Shown here piece by piece: positions 43,909 through 55,695 of a DNA stretch of 64,000 nt (the stretch's first letter is position 1; every line of letters begins with the position of its first letter). The notes beneath the pieces were generated by a model, which saw only the letters and a program-made list of their open reading frames with translations, was not told the origin of the DNA and ran no database searches. Location of the stretch: the NCBI RefSeq assembly GCF_047511655.1, contig NC_133397.1:128610308-128674307 (forward strand), given 5' to 3'. The translations under genes and the position numbers were made by a program. The stretch comes from Castor canadensis. Its lineage: Eukaryota; Chordata; Mammalia; Rodentia; Castoridae.

Positions 43909-45144
43909 CCAAGATATTTTTAAAAACTCAGTCCATTAAATATACTTCAAGGACACTTATCCCTGAAAACTAAGAGGTCTCCCAGGCAGGAAGTGGGCAG
44001 AGGGAGCTGGTGAGTGCTAGTTAACGTCCAGCAGCAGGCAGGGAGTCAGAACACCCTGGTTTATTGCATTTGTTCATTGCCATGTATAAAATTCACCCTC
44101 AACGGCCAATTTCAAGCTTGCAAAATTCCAAAAACAGTAGGAACTGGCTCTTGGGAGCCACGATTAGCTGAATGGAGGCCAAATGACAGGAAATGGCTGG
44201 GGCCACGGAGGGGACCAGAGGAGATGTCACTTCTCAGAGAGCCAAGAGTCCGTGTGGAAGATCCCCTGGGCCTGGTAACTTTGAGCACAACCACCAAGCA
44301 TCACTAACGGGCAGCTCTCCCCACGGGGTGGCAAGTGGAGATGGGTGGAGTTTGCTCCAGGACCCCACGCTAAGAGGGTCAGCTAAGAGGAAGGGGTGCA
44401 GCTTTTGCACACCTCTCTGCTTCTGCTGCCCGACCTCCAAGCGCTTAGCTGCCCTGAGGTTTCACCCCTTGCCTTTCCAAACGAGGACAGAGCTAGAAAT
44501 GCCTCCAGCAAGACACACAACCCAGAAGAACTCCCCTATGTCCAGCCTAGGTTCTGCTGGCGCAGGCCCCATTTCTGCCTGCCCTCCCTTCCTGGGGAAT
44601 GTCCCATGTCCCCAGAGCTGTGTTTGCCAGTCAGCTGCAGAGAGAGAGGCAAAGTGAGAGAAGCCACAGCCTGTAGGGCTTTCTCCAGCATGCGTTGGTC
44701 CCTCACTGCTGCACGGCCTGCCCTGAGATTCTGTTTCCTTTGACTTAACACTGGGTTCCTGTAACTTGTAGGCCCAGAGATCCTGAGACACCCTAATTAT
44801 CTGCTTTTTAAAACCCTGGTGCTGACAAAAGACACTCAACTTGGAATAGATTTGGAGTTGTGTCCCTGGCAAGTGACTTCATCTGTTGGAGTCTGGTTTC
44901 TCCCCTATAAAATGAGCAGATGAACTAAGTGAACGTAAGTGAATTTGGCTCCACCGTACGCTCCGTGCTAAGTGTCTTTGTCCCAATAGGAAATTCATCA
45001 TGAAATGTGTCCACCCTATTTCATTAATAAGCTGTTTTGGGTGACCAGAGACCTTCATGTCTGGACGGTGCTGAGTCCCCAGGATTGCTTCATCTGGTCT
45101 GGTGGCTGTAGAGGGTCCTGGAACTGGTGAAGGATCATGGAGGA
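43909..45144. other. unique sequence, one MIR-like piece
   Basis: A MIR core may lie at 44855-44925 ('tggcaagtgacttcatctg', 'cctataaaatgagcagatg'). Otherwise no gene recognised; the 154- and 136-codon frames near 44.2-44.9 kb overlap on opposite strands and look like chance. Confidence 0.45.
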
Positions 45145-45634
45145 CTACTGATATCCCCTGAAGAGCTCATGTATTGAAGGCTTGGCCCCCATCTGGTGGA
45201 TCCAGTCATTGAGAGGCAATCCTGAGGGATCTGACCTGATCAGTGGATGAGGACTTTGATTAATCCTTGATGGATTTATAATATGATTAGCGTTATTGGA
45301 AGGTAGGAACTAACTGGAGGAGGTAGGTCCCTGGAGTCCTGCCTGGAAAGATGTACCTTGCCCTGGTCCCTTCCCACCCCTTCTCTCCCTCCCTCCTTCC
45401 TTCCTTCCTTCCTTCCTTCCTTCCTTCCTTCCTTCCTTCCTCCTGTCCACCATGAGGTGAGAAACTTTGACCTGCCACACCATCCGACCACAACGTACTG
45501 CCTCACCACAGGCCCAGAAATAATGGGGCCAGCGACCATGGACTGCACTCTAAAACCATGAGCAAAATAAATCCTTCTTCCTTTTAAGTTGCTTCTCTAG
45601 GATATTTGTCACAGTGATGACAAGTGTGACAAAC
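45145..45634 (+). repeat. MaLR-type solitary LTR containing a CCTT microsatellite
   Basis: 'agagctcatgtattgaagg', 'ttgattaatccttgatgg', 'ccaccatgaggtgagaaac', 'actgcctcaccacaggccc', 'gcgaccatggactgcac', 'gagcaaaataaatccttcttcc' and 'tatttgtcacagtgatgac' run in family order. The CCTT expansion sits in the C/T-rich centre. Confidence 0.75.
45388..45443. repeat. (CCTT)n microsatellite
   Basis: About 12 uninterrupted TTCC units. Expanded from the pyrimidine-rich middle of the surrounding LTR. Confidence 0.95.
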
Positions 45635-46576
45635 ACAGCTGTTGACGGCTGGTGTTGGCACGGGGAAGGCTATGGCTGTAGGGAGGTGAGGTTTCACAAA
45701 TATTTCTGAAGCCAGGCAGGAGTCCTAGGTCCTGACCCTGACCTCAAATTGGGCTGACCAGGGCCAGTTGCCTGCCAGAGCCTGTGAGAGGTGGATGGTG
45801 TGAGGGCATCGCACTCAGATTTAACTGGCTGATTATCCACCCTAGCAAATAGTCTTCCTGTGGCCCAGAAGAAACTTAAGTGGCTAATCTTCAAAAGTTA
45901 CTTTTTATTATAAGAGTAACAAACTATGACCGTGGAAGATGCATACATTTATAAATTATAAACAAGAAAATTAAACAGCCTTTATCTAAAGACGACTTCT
46001 AACACCAATTTAATCCTTAGCCTGCTAACATTTTGTATCATTGTATTCTACTCAGTCTTATAAACTGCTTGTTTCAGAAAGTTGAGAGTTCTCATTAGCG
46101 ATTTTAATTAGTGATGTATGCAATGACTTTTTAAGGATAAATAAGAATAACTTACCCCTTCTTCACTTCCCATATTCCTGCAGCCCTGGGACAAACTTTA
46201 AGCAATTTCTGTTTTGAGTTCATTTGGGGTTTACCTCCACATTTCTTAATAAGATCTTATTTACTAATTTAGCAACTTTATTAAATTTACAGTTTGGTAA
46301 CTGTCCTGCTACACTTGTGCCCTCCTGTGATGGAGGGGACACTTCTCTTCCACTGCGATCTCCTTCCTCATTCTTCTAAAAATAGTAAATTGCTGTGCTC
46401 AGCTGGTTCTCTAGCCTTCAACTTCAGAGCACACAGTCACGCCCCATTTCCTCTTCCGTTCTTTCCTCCTTGGCACTCACACCTGCCTCGCCCTCACCCT
46501 CTTCTCTTTTTTCTTTCCTGTCACCTCTTCCATCCATCTACATTCTTGTGGTGAAATCACTGTGTTTGTCTAAGGT
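45635..46576. other. unique AT-rich sequence
   Basis: AT-rich at 45890-46280. No gene or RNA recognised. Confidence 0.45.
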
Positions 46577-46751
46577 TGAGCACGGTGGCCTGGTGGAAGG
46601 GAGTTAGGTCCTTGGGGGTGTGCCCTTCAAGGGGAGATAGGAACCCTGGCCTCTTCCTCCCTCTTCCTTTGGGGTGGTGTTTGTAGGTAGGTTTTTGCCT
46701 CAACCTTGGAAGTCTGGAAGGAAAACACCTTTTCATTTTAACCTAACACAT
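46577..46751 (+). repeat. MaLR-type LTR fragment
   Basis: 'agggagttaggtccttgggggtg', 'gcccttcaaggggagatagg', 'aaccctggcctcttcctc' and a tail 'ccttttcattttaacctaac' match the second half of the family, with an internal gap. Confidence 0.5.
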
Positions 46752-47484
46752 TTTTTGCTTCTGTGCATTACGTCCTGATGGATCTTGGATCTCTTTCTTT
46801 GCCCTTCCCAAGTATCTCCAGCTCAGAATTTGATTTTCGATCCTGCTCCCATTCTGTGTTGCTGTGGAATTTTTACGACCTGTCCTCAGATATCACAGAG
46901 TGTCATTTCCACCATACTGTTACTCTGGGAAATCATAAGTTCCCACTCAGCTCAAGAGGAGGAAAAGCCACCCCGCTATTTAATGGAAGGAACGCCATGG
47001 TTACATCATAAGAAATAGCTTGTGGGGGTAGATACTATTGCAACCATTTGGGGTACAGTCTGTCACCAGACCTTGACCTACGTTATATTATGTTTCTAGG
47101 TTTTCCTAATACACGGTCACCATTAATTATGAGGCTTTACCTTCTCTCATTTCATCTTCTTCACGGTCCTATGAGGCAGAGGAATCCTTTTTACATGTTC
47201 AAATGGGACTGGTGTGTGTTTCCTTTATGGAAAACGTTCTTTGCAAAGCTGTGAATGTTTACTTACCTGGCTTTCCGCCTCTCCCCCACAGTCAGAAGAC
47301 TGGATAATCCAGCCCAGGCTTTCCTGCCATGGGCAGTGGGCTGAGCTGAGCTGTAGATGCCCTTATGAAGGTCTGTTCTAGGTGCCACAGACCCCATCAC
47401 CCTCTGTCACCACTGCACTCACACATTTTATACCTCGGAAGCGTTTGTTTTGAGGCTTTCTGCCTCATAAATAAACTCAACAGA
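46752..47484. other. unique sequence
   Basis: Nothing recognised. Confidence 0.4.
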
Positions 47485-48185
47485 AGTATAAATGGCAAAT
47501 AAATATGGAAAAAGTGCTCCCCATCCCTGCCATAAAGGAAATGCGAATTCCATCCCACCCCAGTGAGAATGGCTGCCATCGAGATCACAAACAGATGTGG
47601 GGAGAATGAGCCCTGTACCCTGTTGGTGGGGATGTAAATCAGTCCATCACTATGGAATCAGAATGGAAGAGAGTCCTCGAAAACTAAAATATGACTGCCT
47701 GTGATCCAGGCTACCTCTCCTGGAAGGTGTCCAAAGGACTGTGAGTCAGGCTACAATCAAGACAGCTGCACACCTGTTACAGCACCACCACTCACAACAG
47801 GCCAAGCTGTGGAATCAGCCTAGGTGCCCGTCAACGATGGCTGGGTACAGAGAATGTGGTCCGTGTGCACCATCGAGTTTTATCAGCCAGAAAGAGAGTG
47901 AAATTTTGTCACTGCAGGACAAGGTGCAGAACTGGATGTCACCACCTGAAGTGATATGCACCAAGCTCATAAGACAGATATTGCATGTTTTCTCCCATAT
48001 GTGGAGTCAGATTTAAAAAACAGACATGAAAGTTGAAGGAGGACTATTGGGGGACAGTGGGAGGACAAAGGGGGACAGGAGAAGGAGGCAAGGAGGAAAA
48101 TATTGAAAAACATACTATGTATGTTTGAAAATGTCATAATGAAACCTATTAATTTGTACAATTAATTTTTAAATAAACTTAAATA
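47485..48185 (+). repeat. older L1 3'-end copy
   Basis: 'cataaaggaaatgcgaattc', 'tgtaccctgttggtggggatg', 'ctcacaacaggccaagctgtgg', 'ggctgggtacagagaatgtgg' and 'ttttctcccatatgtggag' parallel the L1 at 42.35 kb but with many indels and stops. Confidence 0.8.
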
Positions 48186-48504
48186 AATGAAAGTATCATA
48201 CTTGAAAAAAATTTTTGAATGAAAAAAAATTAATAGTGATACCTTTCTTTGTAGTTTTCACAGAACTTTCTGGAGAAAAGCTGCCTTCTGGGGTTTCTTC
48301 CTTTTTTAACTTATCCTCTCTCGAGATCAAGTTGCTATTTCCTGCTTAATCGGCACCTTCAGCTCTCTGCTGATAGGAAGAACAGAAATGGACGATAAGC
48401 CCAGCTCCCAGAGGGCTCAGCTGCCCCATTCCAGCTCTCCCTTTCCCGGCCCTGTCCTTTTGGAAAATCCCACTTGGAGCAGAATTCTTTCTTTCTTTCT
48501 TTCT

Positions 48505-48722
48505 TTTTTTTTTTTTCTTGTGGTACTAGGGCTTGAGCTCAGGGCTTACACCCCGAGCCACTCCACCAGCCCTTTTTTTTTTTTTTTTTTTTGTGAAGGG
48601 TTTTCTCCACAATAGGATCTTGAGAACTATTGTCCTGGCCTGGCTTTGAACGGCGATCCTCCTGATCTCTGCCTCCTGAGTAGCTAGGATTACAGGCGTG
48701 AGTCACAGCACCCGCCCAGCTA
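48505..48722 (-). repeat. composite SINE (7SL-like plus ID-like), well preserved
   Basis: ID half 48518-48573 ('gtactagggcttgagctcag', 'ccgagccactccaccagccc'), T20 linker, then the B1-like half ('gatcttgagaactattgtcc', 'gcctcctgagtagctaggat', 'ttacaggcgtgagtcacagc'), all on the - strand. A good type example of the fused family. Confidence 0.9.
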
Positions 48723-49339
48723 GAACAGAATTCTTAAGGCCTCAGGCTTACTGTCAGTGCTGGATGCACAGATTGGGATTCCCGGCAGGAGCAGGGGAAA
48801 CTCTTCAGTCTTTTTCAGCTCACAGCCTGGCCTGGGGCGGGTTTGCACACAAAGACCTTGTCACTGGAGGATAAGGTGCCCAGTGTTCCCATACTGCTGA
48901 GAACTAGTCCTGAATATTCCTGATGGCTGGGAGCGTAACGCTCACTTTGTCCCTTCAAGGGTTCTTGGTTTCTTTCCAGAATGTCAGCAGATAACTGTAA
49001 GTGTTAATTAAACCATGCAAAGAGCACTAGCTAAGAAGTGGTCCCCAGCGGCCTCCCTCCAGCCCTCAGAGAAGCTCAGCTGGTGCTGGAGGGGCAGAGG
49101 CTCTGGCTCTTCAGAACACTCTTCCCGTTGGGGCCTGCATTTTTCTTTCATGTTGAAAGAGCTGTCCCCCCTCAGCACAGCGGGTGCTTAGCAGCAGGAA
49201 AGGCCTGCTGCTCTGTGGGTCACAGCCTCCTACAGCAGGCCAGTGGGGTAGAGACCCATCATATTCCATTCCTGCCCCCTCTGCAGCCCGGATCTGCATT
49301 TCTGTCCCTCACTCCTTCGCTGTTCGTTACTGGTTACCA
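48723..49339. other. unique sequence
   Basis: No gene or repeat recognised. Confidence 0.45.
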
Positions 49340-49710
49340 TCTATTCTGAGTATTGTTGAACACAGCACTCTGACTTAGTGGTGTGAAATAACAACCCTCC
49401 GTTTTTTTTCTCTTTCTCCTCACGAGTCTATAACTTGGGCAGGATTCTGTAGGAAAATTTCCTCACTGCTGGAGCAGCTCAGTGTTGGCTCTCCTTCCAA
49501 AACGACTCACTGCTAGCTGGCTGTTGGCACTGGGCTGAGGCCCTGGGCCCTGGGCCCTGGTTCTTTTCCATATGGGCCTCTCCATGGGGCTCGGGCTTCC
49601 TCACAGCATGGTGGCTGAGTTCCAAGTGTGAGAATCCGAAGAGAGAAAAGCAGGCAGAATTGTGTGGCCTGTTGTGACTTAGTCTCCGAAATCAGAGTAC
49701 ATACTAGTCG
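49340..49710 (+). repeat. MLT1-type LTR
   Basis: 'gacttagtggtgtgaaataac', 'cacgagtctataacttgggc', 'ctggagcagctcagtgttggc', 'gctagctggctgttggcac', 'tatgggcctctccatggggc', 'cctcacagcatggtggctgag' run in MLT1 order. Confidence 0.7.
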
Positions 49711-50096
49711 AAGCAGTCACAAAGTCCCACACGGATGGAAGGAGGGGACATGAACCCTACTCTTCTCGATGGGAGAGTGGTGGGGTTCTAGAAGATAAAT
49801 GGGAACAGAAATATGGCTGCAGAATTTTGGGGAAATGTAATATGCCACACTACATAGGACGTAGCCCCAGAAAGCACGCTGTTGAATTCTGCATGTTTGA
49901 AACATCACAGAAGTAATGTACAGAATATATCCTACTACGAAATTGTTCCCTCAGCATTTGTGATGTTCGGATGAGGTATTCCACTCTCATTGCAGCGACT
50001 TACCTTAGTTGTGCTTTCGTTCTTGAGCTCATCTGCCATTTCGTACACTGCTGCTTTTCATCCTCAGTGAAGTCCGGCCATGCCCGTGAACCCAGG
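49711..50096. other. unique sequence
   Basis: Nothing recognised. Confidence 0.4.
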
Positions 50097-50295
50097 GCAG
50101 CAGTTCTCAGCCAGGCCTGAGCGTTGGAGGCATTCAGCAAACGTCCCACACGGCGTGTTTTTCAAGACTGGGCTAAGAGGCGTGGCTACCAGCATCCAGT
50201 GGGCCGAGGCTTGGGTACCACCGACCATTCATTCTACAAGGCACGGGATGGTTCCTCTGTAAGATGCCAGTGGTGCTAGGGCTGAGAAACCCTAC
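50097..50295 (+). repeat. short hAT-type DNA transposon fossil (MER20-like)
   Basis: 'gcagcagttctcagccaggc' to 'cagtggtgctagggctgag': opposite orientation to the copies at 12.2 and 31.1 kb. Confidence 0.6.
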
Positions 50296-50324
50296 CTTAG
50301 GGTTTATATTTGGCAGTGAAATTC

Positions 50325-50410
50325 TTAGGTGTTTAGTCTGAACCTGTGATCCTCCTGCCCCAGGCCTCTCAAGTGCTGTGATTATAGGCATGAATCACCA
50401 ACCCTGGCTC
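50325..50410 (-). repeat. B1-like SINE fragment
   Basis: 'cctgtgatcctcctgccccag' and 'gtgctgtgattataggcatg' on the - strand. First of four adjacent SINEs. Confidence 0.7.
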
Positions 50411-50661
50411 TATTTTTTGTGGGGGGCAACACTGGAGGTTGAACTCAGGGCCTTACATTTCCTAGGCAGGCAATCTACCACTTGAGCCACTTGAGCCACT
50501 CTGCCAGCCCTGTTTTGTATTGTTTTTTGTTTTTTTTTTTTTTTTTGAGATAGGATCTCATGAACTATTTGCCTGGTGCTGGCTTCAAACCTCCATCCTC
50601 CTGATCTCTGCCTCCTGAGTAGCCCGGGATTACAGGCATGAGCGAGCCACCAGTGCCCAGC
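50411..50661 (-). repeat. composite SINE (ID-like plus 7SL-like)
   Basis: ID half with a local triplication of 'cacttgagc' around 50480-50500, T-rich linker, then B1-like half ('ataggatctcatgaactattt', 'atctctgcctcctgagtagc', 'ggattacaggcatgagc'). Confidence 0.88.
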
Positions 50662-50671
50662 TCACTTAGTT

Positions 50672-50781
50672 ATTTTTGAGACAGGGTCTCGAGTTATGCC
50701 TGGGTTAACTTGCACCAAAATCCTCCTATTTACACTTCCTGCATAGCTGGGATGACAGGCGCAGGCCACCACACCCAGCTT
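50672..50781 (-). repeat. B1-like SINE
   Basis: 'tttttgagacagggtctcgag', 'agctgggatgacaggcgcag', 'gccaccacacccagct' on the - strand. Confidence 0.85.
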
Positions 50782-50868
50782 TTATTGGTTGAGATGGGGT
50801 CTCAAGAACTTTTCTTGCCTGAGCTGGCCTCAAACAGCCATCCGCCCAATCTCCCAAGTAGCTATATT
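50782..50868 (-). repeat. B1-like SINE (truncated)
   Basis: 'ttggttgagatggggtctc', 'gagctggcctcaaacagcc', 'ctcccaagtagcta' on the - strand. Abuts an L1 fragment. Confidence 0.75.
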
Positions 50869-50869
50869 T

Positions 50870-51060
50870 TTTAGCGGCTTTGATTTGTGTAGTCCTTCAC
50901 ATAGTCTGGATACTGATCCCTTGGTAGTTCCATGCGTTACAAATCTTCCTCAGTGTGTGGTCTGTCTTCTCACTTTGTGGTTCTTTTGATGAACAGATGT
51001 ATTAAGTTATATGAGGTTAAACTCATCCATCTTATGCTGTCTTTTATCTAAGAGGCCTGT
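50870..51060 (-). repeat. L1 fragment
   Basis: 'gtccttcacatagtctgg', 'atactgatcccttggtag' and 'tgtggtctgtcttctcac' resemble the complement of L1 ORF2 mid-region. Confidence 0.5.
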
Positions 51061-51964
51061 CCTTCTCTGACATTCTGCCTTCCAAGGCTGGCAGCACCTC
51101 GGGGGGTCTCATCCCTTCCAGTTGGCGACACCTGGCATTCCTCTTGCTGGTGCCAGTGTGACTGTTGATCCTCCTCTTCCCCTGAGTTTGCTCCATCCTT
51201 GTGAGTGCCTGGCTTCAGACTTGAGTTCCTGGCATCCATCACTTCCAATTCCTTTTCCTCCAGTCCTCTCCACCCAGGACTGGACTCTGCTCTTGGGGAC
51301 CGGCCTCAAGATGAACTGACTCCCCTGGAACCAGCGCATCCCACTGGGTGTCAGCTCTTCTGAAGATGGCGCTTCCATATCGGCCTTGCCAGGATCGAGC
51401 CCCAACTGTCTATGTTATTGGGATGTCTCATCTGCACCCATCTAGGACACTCGCCTTTAGGGCTGAAGTCAAGAGGGGATGGGGACAAAGAAGCCTAGGG
51501 ATGCCCAGAAACATTGCTGCCCACAAGAGGGGAGCACTGAGATGAACCTGTCCACTCCGACAGGTCCCTTTAAGCCAGGCCTGCCTGCTCAGTCCCCGAA
51601 AAGCTGACCGCAATGAAAAGACAGGCTTGGCTTTCATGTCCATCTGGGTTTCTCTTTGACACCCAGCACTTTGTAAGAGTTTTGGGGGAAATTTGGGGAA
51701 CTTTTGTTTCCAACAGTTCCTATCTGCACAAGAAAGGCACTTGTCCTGGTTAAGCTGCCATTACCCAAACACAGAATTTGGATAAAGTTGAAGAGACAAG
51801 CTTCCAGATGAACAACTGTGAGGCCAGGGAGAAGGTCAGTCAAAGTGGGAAACAAGGAGAAGGTGAAAGTAAGAGTCCAAAAAGCCAACCAAGAGGATGG
51901 AAGGTCGGTGAGGGGTTTCAGATGTAGCTATGTGCACACACGGGGCATGCCAAGCCCACAGGTT
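51061..51964. other. unique sequence
   Basis: No gene or repeat recognised. Confidence 0.45.
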
Positions 51965-52170
51965 CTGTAGACAGCAAGGGTCCTCTCACATACTAGTTGT
52001 GTGTCTAACGCAAGTGATCCTCCTAGAGCCCTGGCTTTATTGTTAATTACTATTATTATTATCATCTGTAAAGTGGGGCTGATATTATTTACACGATTGT
52101 GTGACGATTAAATGACAACAAATTGACAAAGCCTTTGCCTAGTCTTTGACATAGAGTAAGTGTTCAAAAT
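51965..52170 (+). repeat. MIR SINE
   Basis: 'cacatactagttgtgtgtc', 'atcatctgtaaagtggggctg', 'gtgtgacgattaaatgac' and 'ttgacatagagtaagtgttc' in MIR order. Confidence 0.8.
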
Positions 52171-52247
52171 GGCAGCCGTTATTCCCAACCGTGGTCCACG
52201 AATGGAGTATACATTGCCAAGTTCCTTTGTGGTTGGCACTGACCTGG

Positions 52248-52440
52248 GGTGAGCAAACCGTGGCCTGTTGGTCCAATCCAGCTCTCTAGGTAAATGGCCC
52301 ATGAGCTAAGAATGGTCTGCACATTTCAAAATGGCTGAAGAAAACCAGAAGAGTAATGAGGTTCAGATTTCACAGTCCGCGAAGTTTTACTGGAACGTAG
52401 CCATGGCATTTCTGCTTCCATAAGGAAGTTTTCTGGCTCT
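52248..52440 (+). repeat. ancient hAT-type DNA transposon fragment
   Basis: 'gtgagcaaaccgtggcctg', 'atggcccatgagctaagaatgg', 'ttcaaaatggctgaag' and 'agttttactggaacgtagcc' match a well-known mammalian hAT MITE type. I do not name the family with confidence. Confidence 0.55.
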
Positions 52441-52845
52441 TTCATAGGCCCAGCAGCCTAGGGGGGATGCTGTCGTCAGCTGATCTTGCGGGGGGGCTGT
52501 CTCCTCCCCTGTGCAGGTCTACACAAGCTGCTGTCCTTCTCTTCCTCTGGCCCTCTGCCGGGGACCGAGGGAAACTTTGGGTCAGGCAGCTTCTGTTGCA
52601 GTGATACTTAGCAATGAGCCTTAGCCATGTCACACGGGGGAGCCAGGACAAGGTTTTGTTGAGATTTAAATGAAATGACACATGGAAAATACTCTAACTA
52701 CAACAGGTATTAATCATTCAACAAACAACAGTTAAATGACATCCAGCAAGGGTTAGAAGTACTTTATTCTTCTTTGTATGTTTGCTAATGTGCACCATGA
52801 TCACTTTTTAAGAACAAAATGTTTCACTAACCAGACCAATTACAG
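52441..52845. other. unique sequence
   Basis: Nothing recognised. Confidence 0.4.
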
Positions 52846-53063
52846 TTTTTCTTTTTTTGGTAGTGTACTGAAGTTCGAACTCAGGACCTCATGCTTGCTA
52901 GGCAGGCACTACCACTTGAACCACTCCACCAGCCCCATTTTGTGTTGGGTTTTTTCCAAATAGGGTCTTGTGAACTATTTGGCCAGGGCTGGCTTCGAAC
53001 CACCATCCCCCTGATTGCCTCTGAGTAGCTAGGATTACTGGCGTGAGCCACTGGCGACTGGCC
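52846..53063 (-). repeat. composite SINE (7SL-like plus ID-like), well preserved
   Basis: ID half 'gaactcaggacctcatgcttg', 'ctaggcaggcactaccacttg', 'ccactccaccagcccc', then linker and B1-like half 'gggctggcttcgaaccaccat', 'gagtagctaggattactgg'. Same structure as 2.5, 48.5 and 60.7 kb. Confidence 0.9.
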
Positions 53064-54074
53064 AACTCAATTACATTTTTAAACTAAATGAAGTCAGCCT
53101 CATTTTCCAGTGGTGTTGGGAGCTGCCCGGCCCTGTCGGTAGAGAACACCCCATCTTCTCCCTCTGTTGTCTTCTCTTCTTTGCTTCCTGCTCATTGTCC
53201 GTTTTCCTTTTCCTGTTTCTGTGTTTCAGCTTTGCATGGCCAGATCAGAAACCAGATGAAGGTCATCGTGTTGGAAGCAGTCAAGGAAGCCTGAGCCAGG
53301 GTTCTGAGAGAATCACAAACCAGAAGCTGACCTTCCTCAAGGTCATGGTACAAGTTGAAGTAGACGGAACACCATGGGCCAGTTCCTCAGTGACTGTTGT
53401 AGAGACCCAGGATTGGGTAGGGGGCATGGAAGAGGGAAGACAGAGGGAAGAGGAGATGGATGGAGTGAGATCAAAGGATGTTTTTATAAAGGAAGGGACA
53501 AAGTGTCAAGGATACTGGGGCAATGCTGACTCCTCCCGCCCCAGACTTCCTAGCGAGCCTTCCCTGGTGAAGGTGGCAGAGAAGGGCCTTTCTAGAGGAA
53601 AGAGGTGACATCTGGGGTGGTGTGTACCTTTCGGAAAGCCCCAGAAGACATAGTGCCAGGGTGAGAGGGGATCCTGGGGGTGAGTCAGGAGGAAGGACCT
53701 TGAAAAGACTAAGGGGTTAGGAGGGAGGAGTCACGTCCCGAGGGGTTTACATTTCGGGTGGAGGCCAAGTGTGACAGGAACCTGAGTCACCTGGGATTAG
53801 CAGGCCCCAATTCTGAGTGAAACCCTGGAGTGGGGTTGTTTTATCCTGGGCTCAGGGGAGGAGGCAGAGGATGAGTGTGGGAAGCGTGAGGACGGGTCCA
53901 AGGCAGCTGCAGCCACATGATGGCCCCCAGCCTTCGTGCATCACTGAGTTGTCCTCACTTCCTGAACGGCTCACAGGCTGAGTAGTAACTTAGAGTGCTG
54001 AAGGAAGAGGCTCAGGTTTCTGAAGACTTCCTGTCGACGTGAGTAACGCCGCCCTGAAATGCCCTTTCCCTGGG
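53064..54074. other. unique sequence, purine-rich
   Basis: A/G-rich (53400-53900). A 137-codon frame (53195-53608) has no recognisable domain. Confidence 0.45.
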
Positions 54075-54306
54075 TGTCTGTGTGGCTTATTCCCCCTTCC
54101 ACCAAGAAGAGGGCCCTTCCCACCCCTTCTGTCCCCTTACCCAGCTTCATCTTTCTTCATTTCACCGACGTCCGCCTGACACTCTCAGTACCTACCATTC
54201 CCACCAGAATGTGAGCCCCAGAGGTCAGGGGTCACCTTCTGTGTCTATGCAGTTGCTCGGGCTGACCTGGGGCAGAGCTCCGTTCAGTGACGAGTGAACG
54301 AATGGA
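54075..54306 (+). repeat. L2 LINE 3'-end fragment
   Basis: 'cttcatctttcttcatttcacc', 'ccagaatgtgagccccag', 'aggtcaggggtcaccttctg' and 'gagtgaacgaatggatgag' match the L2 3' end. Confidence 0.7.
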
Positions 54307-54894
54307 TGAGTGAGAACTTGGTTAGCCGGGCACAAATGCCTAGTGCCCTGGTCCTTGGGATTTCACCTCACAACCGTTTCTCAAATGGTTCTGCTAAGCC
54401 AACCATTGGGTGGTCTCTCTTCACCATGCCTCGTACACAAAAGGCTATTTCCTAAAATTCAGTGCCCACATGTCTCTGCCAAAGTTTTGCACAATTAAGT
54501 CTGCAAACCCATCCTCAACTGCTTGCTTCCCCTCTCCCTCCCACCACCACTGTCTTGCCCTTCCTCCTTTTCTGCTTTTCTGATGTTGGCCAAGATAGGA
54601 GAACCTGCCATTAGAGTCAGAAAATCCAGCCTCCACCATGACTCCAGGGCTTGTGGGGGGCAGATCATTAAGTGTGGTTATTGATGATCTCATAAGGACC
54701 AGAGGCGGCCCTGTTCTCAGAAAGTCCTCCTTCAAGGAATGCTAGCTGAGTATAAGCTGAAGGTTGGATAGGAGTAAGTTGAGCAAGGAAGCTGTGGGCC
54801 AAGTGTGCAGCAGGAGAAGTTCCTGAGGTCAGAAGTAGGACCGCCATGTCAGGTGCCTGGAAGCCCCGTAGGAAGTGGGAGTCATGGTGTGCGA
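54307..54894. other. unique sequence
   Basis: Nothing recognised. Confidence 0.4.
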
Positions 54895-55085
54895 CAGGAA
54901 TCCCAGCCTCAGTGCGTACCAGCTGTGTGCTGTGTGTGATCCTTCCGAGGATCAGTTTCCTTACCGTGAATGAGCAGCACAGCCGCAGCTATGGGGCTTA
55001 GCAGTATACAGAAAATACCTAGCAAAGCACTGACACACAGCACATACTCAGCAAACAGCAGCTATTTATGCTGAACTCTTGTGCA
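54895..55085 (+). repeat. MIR SINE
   Basis: 'cagctgtgtgctgtgtgtg', 'aggatcagtttccttacc', 'atacctagcaaagcactg' and 'acacagcacatactcagc' follow MIR order. Confidence 0.7.
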
Positions 55086-55572
55086 GTCCAGTGGCCAGCC
55101 CACGGTGACCATCAACAGAGGAGTAGGTGACTGCAAGACTCCCAGGAAGCTCAGCTCTTCCCTCAAGAAACTCACTTCCCTTTTAAGGACTCAGGTCTTC
55201 CTAGGGCCTGCATCCCAGTGAGGCTGCTTCAAACAGGCAGGCCAAACCCCTGGAACTCGCCCCCACTACTGCCCACTTACTTGCTGCTTTGGGAAACCAG
55301 TGAAAGCCTTGGATTGCTGTGAGACTAAAGGTCCACGTCCTTTCCGACCAAACTTTGTAGGCTCCAATACAGATCTGGGAGTGGAATAATGAAGCTGAAG
55401 ACTAATGGGTCTCACTCCAGAGGTGACACTGTCCCAGTACTCAGGCTGGCCCCTGCTCTCTCAGGGGTCTGCTGGCTTTGTCTCCAGTCTTAATTCAAGC
55501 TAAGATAAGCTTGTAACAGGGAACACAGCAAGTTAGGAGTTCCTTGGACACGGTGCCATTACTTAAAAAAAA
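55086..55572. other. unique sequence
   Basis: Nothing recognised. Confidence 0.4.
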
Positions 55573-55642
55573 AAGTCAGGGGCTAGAGATTCAGATCAGT
55601 GGTACATCTAGGTGCATGAGGTCTTGGATCCCATCCCAGCAC
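55573..55642 (+). repeat. ID-like SINE (old)
   Basis: 'ggggctagagattcagatcag', 'tggtacatctaggtgcatgagg', 'tggatcccatcccagcac': diverged ID monomer whose tail became the adjoining GGAG/GAAG repeat. Confidence 0.7.
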
Positions 55643-55695
55643 AGGAAAGGGAGGAAGGAAGGAAGGGAGGAAACAAGGGAGGGAGGGAGGGAGGG
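55643..55695. repeat. (GGAAG/GGGA)n purine repeat
   Basis: Purine-only stretch with GGAA and GGGA units, lying between two ID-like SINEs. Confidence 0.9.
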
